DNA from: Delphinapterus leucas
Lineage: Eukaryota; Chordata; Mammalia; Artiodactyla; Monodontidae
Length of the DNA stretch: 64,000 nt
Direction of reading: 5' to 3'
Assembly: GCF_002288925.2 (NCBI RefSeq)
Contig: NW_022098048.1
Location: 19,991,472-20,055,471 of the forward strand
Position numbers and translations under genes: made by a program. Below are positions 61,821 to 64,000 of the stretch, piece by piece (within the stretch, counting starts at the first letter, position 1; each line of letters opens with the position of its first letter). The notes below the pieces were generated by a model, which saw nothing but the letters and a program-made list of their open reading frames with translations, had not been told where the DNA came from and did no database searches.

Positions 61821-62475
61821 ATGAAAAGGCAGAAGGCTATGTACCAGATGCAGGAACAAGGTAAAACCCCAGAAAAACAACTAAATGAAGTGGAGATAGG
61901 CAACCTTCCAGAAAAAGAATTCAGAATAATGATAGTGAAGATGATCCAGGACCTTGGAAAAAGAATGGAGGCAAAGATCGAGAAGATGCAAGAAATGTTT
62001 GACAATGACCAAGAAGAATTAAAGAACAAACAAACAGAGATGAACAATACAATAACTGAAATGAAAACTACACTAGAAGGAATCAATAGCAGAATAACTG
62101 AGGCAGAAGAATGGATAAGTGACCTGGAAGACAGAATGGTGGAATTCACTGCTGCAGAACAGAATAAACAAAAAAAGAATGAAAAGAAATGAAGACAGCC
62201 TAAGAGACCTCTGGGACAACTTTAAATGCAACAACATTTGCATTATATGGGTTCCAGAAGGAGAAGAGAGAGAGAAAGGACCCGAGGAAATCTTTGAAGA
62301 GATTATAGTCAAAAACTTCCCTAACATGGGTAAAGAAATAGCCACCCAAGTCCAGGGAGTGAAGAGAGTCCCATACAGGATAAACCAAGGGAGAAACACA
62401 CTGAGACACATAGTAATCAAATTGGAAAAAATTAAAGACACAGAAAAATTATTGAAAGCAGCAAGGGAAAAATGA
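61821..62475 (+). pseudogene. L1 ORF1 relic, frameshifted, cut short
   Basis: The ATG at 61,821 opens MKRQKAMYQMQEQGKTPEKQ and stays open through the coiled coil to 62,192. A change of frame in the A-rich 'aaacaaaaaaagaatg' region near 62,170 moves the RNA-recognition domain (SLRDLWDNFKCNNICI) to the frame that ends at 62,475 with a stop after LKAAREK. The C-terminal part (about 62,480-62,720) follows in other frames. A single indel separates the two halves. Confidence 0.92.
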
Positions 62476-62776
62476 CAACATAATAGGGAACTCCCATAAG
62501 GTTAACAGCTGATTTCTCAGCAGAAACTCTACAAGCCAGAAGGGAGTGGCATGACATTTTAAAGTGATGAAAAGGAAGAACATACAACTAAGATTACTCT
62601 ACCTGGCAAGGATCTCATTCAGATTCAATGGAGAAAACAAAAGCTTTACAGACAAGCAAAAGCTAAGAGAATTCAGCACCACCAAACCAGCTCTACAACA
62701 AATGCTAAAGGAAATTCTCTAAGTGGGAAACACAGAGAAGAAAAGGACCTACAAAAACAAACCCAAACCAATGAAC

Positions 62777-63006
62777 AAAATTGTAATGGGGGCTTCTCTG
62801 GTGGTGCAGTGGTTGAGAGTCCACCTGCTGATGCAGGGGACACAGGTTCATGCCCTGGTCCAGGAAGATCCCACATGCCGCAGAGTGGCTGGGCCCGTGA
62901 GCCATGGCCACTAAGCCTGCGCGTCCGGAGCCTGTGCTCCACAACAGGAGAGGCCACAACAGTGAGAGGCCCGCGTACTGCAAAACAAACAAAAAATGGT
63001 AATAGG
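62777..63006 (+). mobile_element. CHR-type SINE between L1 ORF1 and ORF2
   Basis: The body is 62,791-62,992. Imperfect 14-bp duplications (62,777-62,790 and 62,993-63,006, two mismatches) flank it. It sits just before the ORF2 start. Confidence 0.9.
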
Positions 63007-64000
63007 AACATACATATAGATAATTACCTTAAATGTGAACAGATTACAGGCTCCAACGAAAAGACACAGGCTTGCTGAATGGGTACGAAAACAAGACCCA
63101 TATATATGCTGTCTACAGGAGACCCACTTCAGACATAGGGATACATACAGACTGAAAGTGAGGGGGTGGAAAAAGATATTTCATGCAAATGGAAAGCAAA
63201 AGAATGCTGGAGTAGCAATACTCATATCAGATAAAATAGACTTTAAAATAATGAATGTTACAAGAGACAAGGAAGGACACTACATAATGACCAAGGGATC
63301 AATCCAAGAAGAAGATATACCAATTATAAATATATATGCACCCAACAGCGGAACACCTCAATACATAAGGCAACTGCTAACAGCTATAAAAGAGGAAATC
63401 GATAGTAACACAATAATAGTGGTGGACTTTAACACCTCACTTACACCAATGCACAGATCATCCAAACAGAAAATTAATAAGGAAACACAAGCTTCCCTGG
63501 TGGTGCAGTGGTTGAGAGACCACCTGCCAATGCAGGGGATGCAGGTTCGTGCCCTGGTCTGGGAAGATCCCACGTGCCGTGGAGCGGCTGGGCCTGTGAG
63601 CCATGGCCGCTGAGCCTGTGCATCCAGAGCCTGTGCTCCGCAATGGGAGAGGCCACAACAGTGAGAGGCCCGTGTACCGCAAAAAAATAAAAATAAAAAA
63701 ATAAGGAAACACAAGCTTTAAATTACACAATAGACCAGATAGATTTAATTGATATTTATAGGACATTACATTAAAAAACAGATTACACTTTTTCCTCAAG
63801 TGCACGTGGAACATTCTCCAGGATAGATCACACCTTGGGTCACAAATCAAGCCTCAGTAAATTTAAGAAAATTAAAATCATGTCAAGCATCTTTTCTGAC
63901 GACAACACTATGAGATTAGAAATCAACTACAGGGAAAAAAACGTAAAAAATACAAACACATGGAGGCTAAACAATATGTTACTAAATAACCAAGAGATTA
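62996..64000 (+). pseudogene. L1 ORF2 relic, endonuclease domain, cut by window
   Basis: After a stop early in the domain the frame from 63,035 gives QAPTKRHRLAEWV, CCLQETHFRHRDTYR, GVAILISDKIDF and VDFNTSLTPMHRSS; the family wording is GDFN and MDRSS, so two positions have changed. A SINE interrupts it at 63,495. After it the frame is broken ('ttacattaaaaaacag'). Confidence 0.9.
63476..63718 (+). mobile_element. CHR-type SINE inside L1 ORF2, with 19-bp target duplications
   Basis: The body is about 63,493-63,699. The 19 bases beginning 'aataaggaaac' occur exactly at 63,476-63,494 and 63,700-63,718. The perfect duplication makes it one of the youngest insertions in the window. The A tail is interrupted by T's ('aaaataaaaataaaaaa'). 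Confidence 0.96.

Larger units (their letters stand above)
60905..64000 (+). mobile_element. L1 LINE with a different 5' UTR, continues off right edge
   Basis: It starts near 60,905 with 'gagctgcagttcaagatgg' and continues through a 0.9-kb 5' UTR ('aagacaaaggagaagcca', 'gagatggtaggaggggcaca') that is not homologous to the roughly 2-kb 5' UTRs of the other L1s here. ORF1 begins at 61,821 and ORF2 at about 63,000. Two SINEs have inserted. The ORFs from 61,821 onward match the 37.4-kb element closely by eye, so the difference is confined to the promoter region. The left target duplication cannot be checked. Confidence 0.92.

Overview
This window is mammalian nuclear DNA, almost certainly from a cetartiodactyl and most likely a cetacean. 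The evidence is the interspersed repeats: tRNA-derived SINEs of the CHR type (opening 'cttccctggtgg', then 'gcaggggacacgggttcg', then an A tail) together with long L1 elements, MIR, L2, MaLR and ERV-class LTRs. There is no operon structure and no compact coding; nearly all long open frames are L1 relics or chance frames inside repeats.

Layout. 1-1,555 is the 5' UTR of an L1 on the minus strand that runs off the left edge. 1,725-15,440 looks like one old endogenous retrovirus on the minus strand, split by a 7.2 kb minus-strand L1 (5,513-12,754) with a perfect 21-bp target-site duplication. 15.4-37.3 kb is mostly unique or anciently repetitive, AT-rich DNA. It holds SINEs, an L1 3' fragment (19.9-21.8 kb), a degenerate old L1 (28.6-29.7 kb), an LTR element (33.4-35.2 kb), and the first of the candidate exons. 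37,356-44,905 is a full-length plus-strand L1 with two SINEs inside its ORFs. 45-52 kb is unique sequence with MIR, L2, a MaLR LTR and another LTR. 51,998-59,392 is a full-length older minus-strand L1 flanked by a 15-bp duplication and carrying a nested, internally inverted younger L1. 59.4-60.9 kb is L2 interrupted by MIR. 60,905 to the right edge is a plus-strand L1 with an unrelated, shorter 5' UTR and two SINEs.

Host coding sequence is sparse. Two plus-strand exons, 31,626-31,742 (39 codons) and 46,948-47,058 (37 codons), are both phase 0 and can be spliced in frame across a 15.2-kb intron; the protein is not recognised. On the minus strand, 16,921-17,043 reads as a 40-residue C-terminal exon with an acceptor, a stop codon and an AATAAA about 80 bases downstream. 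If both are real, the window spans the interior of one gene and the 3' end of a second, converging gene. The full-length L1 at 37.4-44.9 kb lies in the intron of the first, in the same orientation as the gene.

The least explained structure is a nearly perfect hairpin at 31,108-31,173, with 23 of 23 identical arm bases, about 450 bases upstream of the first plus-strand exon. No bacterial-type, phage-type or defence system is present. Gene identities and repeat subfamily names could not be tested by database search here.
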